Below are positions 12,877 through 13,090 of a DNA stretch of 13,090 bases, piece by piece. Made by a program: the position numbers and the translations under genes. This DNA is from Microcaldota archaeon (GTDB taxonomy: Archaea; Micrarchaeota; Micrarchaeia; Anstonellales; Bilamarchaeaceae). The number at the start of each line of letters is the position of its first letter. Positions within the stretch are counted from its first letter, which is position 1. The DNA is taken from assembly GCA_023247345.1 (NCBI GenBank), contig JAHFGR010000018.1, positions 1 through 13,090 on the forward strand, given 5' to 3'. The notes below the pieces were generated by a model, which was not told the origin of the DNA, did no database searches, and saw nothing but the letters and a program-made list of their open reading frames with translations.

Positions 12877-12883
12877 TTTAAAA
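12877..12883 (-). promoter_or_regulatory. TATA box of tRNA-Asp
   Basis: The minus strand reads TTTTAAA (within GATTTTAAATC), centred about 32 nt before the 5' end of the mature tRNA, leaving a leader of a few bases for RNase P to remove. Confidence 0.5.
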
Positions 12884-12899
12884 TCTGTTATATATCATA

Positions 12900-12908
12900 C
12901 TATTTAAC
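12900..12908 (+). promoter_or_regulatory. TATA box upstream of purH
   Basis: CTATTTAAC is centred about 25 nt before ATG 12929 and about 57 nt before ATG 12961. The transcript should therefore start near 12929, giving purH a leader of about 32 nt. Confidence 0.5.
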
Positions 12909-12928
12909 TGGTTCTCATCTATTTGTAA

Positions 12929-12961
12929 ATGCTTAGAGGTGGGACTGGAGTTTTTAGATAA
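12929..12961 (+). other. 10-codon upstream ORF ending TAATG at the purH start
   Basis: ATG CTT AGA ... AGA TAA encodes MLRGGTGVFR. Its ATG is where a leaderless transcript from the TATA box at 12900-12908 would begin, and its stop shares one base with ATG 12961. It may be a coupling leader peptide; alternatively the stretch is only a short 5' leader whose GGAG (12947-12950) or AGAGGTGG (12934-12941) acts as ribosome-binding site. Confidence 0.35.
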
Positions 12962-13090
12962 TGCCTAAAATCAAACGTGCACTCATAAGTATTTTTGATA
13001 AGAGGAATATAGTAGAATTTGCCAAAGCGCTTGCAGATATGAACATAGATATCATATCAAGCGGCGGCACGGCCAAACTGCTTGCCAGCA
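12961..13090 (+). CDS. purH: PurH (IMP cyclohydrolase / AICAR formyltransferase), N-terminal 43 residues
   Basis: The frame runs off the right edge after 43 codons. KRALISIFDKRNIVEFAKALADMNIDIISSGGTAKLL matches the start of the MGS-like IMP cyclohydrolase domain, with SSGGTAK as the phosphate-binding turn. This domain closes the ring of FAICAR to IMP in the last step of purine synthesis. In bacteria and some archaea it is fused to AICAR formyltransferase; many archaea use PurP and PurO instead, so its presence here is informative. Whether the second domain follows cannot be seen. It is divergent from tRNA-Asp, and its ATG overlaps the stop of a 10-codon upstream ORF. Confidence 0.88.
   Translation, partial: MPKIKRALISIFDKRNIVEFAKALADMNIDIISSGGTAKLLAS

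Overview
The window looks archaeal. It encodes a Pelota (Dom34) homologue, and most genes have a TATA-like box centred about 24-28 nt upstream of the best start codon, the geometry of leaderless archaeal transcription. It also holds a tRNA-Asp gene without encoded CCA whose T-loop intron is flanked by a bulge-helix-bulge motif. The DNA is AT-rich, the genes are tightly packed and some convergent stops nearly touch. A DPANN-type or other small-genome archaeon is plausible, but this is inference; no single marker fixes the phylum.

Layout. 1-661 (-): a VIT/CCC1-family iron/manganese transporter cut by the window edge. 948-2960 (+): a membrane-anchored protein with a transglutaminase-like Cys-His-Asp site and unusual arginine codon choice. 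3006-3234: a dense array of about ten short inverted repeats between two convergent genes. 3223-4823 (-): pelA preceded by a thioredoxin-like lipoprotein gene. 4875-5129 (+): a small proline-rich protein. 5130-5717 (-): pdxT. 5771-6292 (+): a four-helix membrane protein with two CxxC motifs. 6325-8079 (+): a secreted protein with a helical N-terminal part, an Ala/Glu/Gln linker and a long beta-rich, barrel-like C-terminal half. 8110-8865 (+): an isolated RnfD/NqrB-like membrane protein. 8944-11417 (+): an operon of a 37-residue ORF, a 609-residue helical-repeat protein and a two-helix membrane protein. 11420-11578 (-): a 52-residue basic protein. 11628-12512 (-): an unrecognised 294-residue protein. 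12608-12848 (-): tRNA-Asp(GUC) interrupted twice. 12961-end (+): the start of purH.

How parts may work together. Two divergent pairs (4823/4875 and 5717/5771) appear to share one near-palindromic TATA element each, with both start codons at almost the same distance from it. The thioredoxin-like lipoprotein and the CxxC membrane protein could be partners in thiol-disulfide chemistry at the membrane (inference). PdxT and PurH point to at least some vitamin B6 and purine synthesis.

The most unusual signals are the two hairpin-rich insertions in the tRNA-Asp gene, the related hairpin array at 3006-3234, and a beta-barrel-like protein in an apparently archaeal genome.
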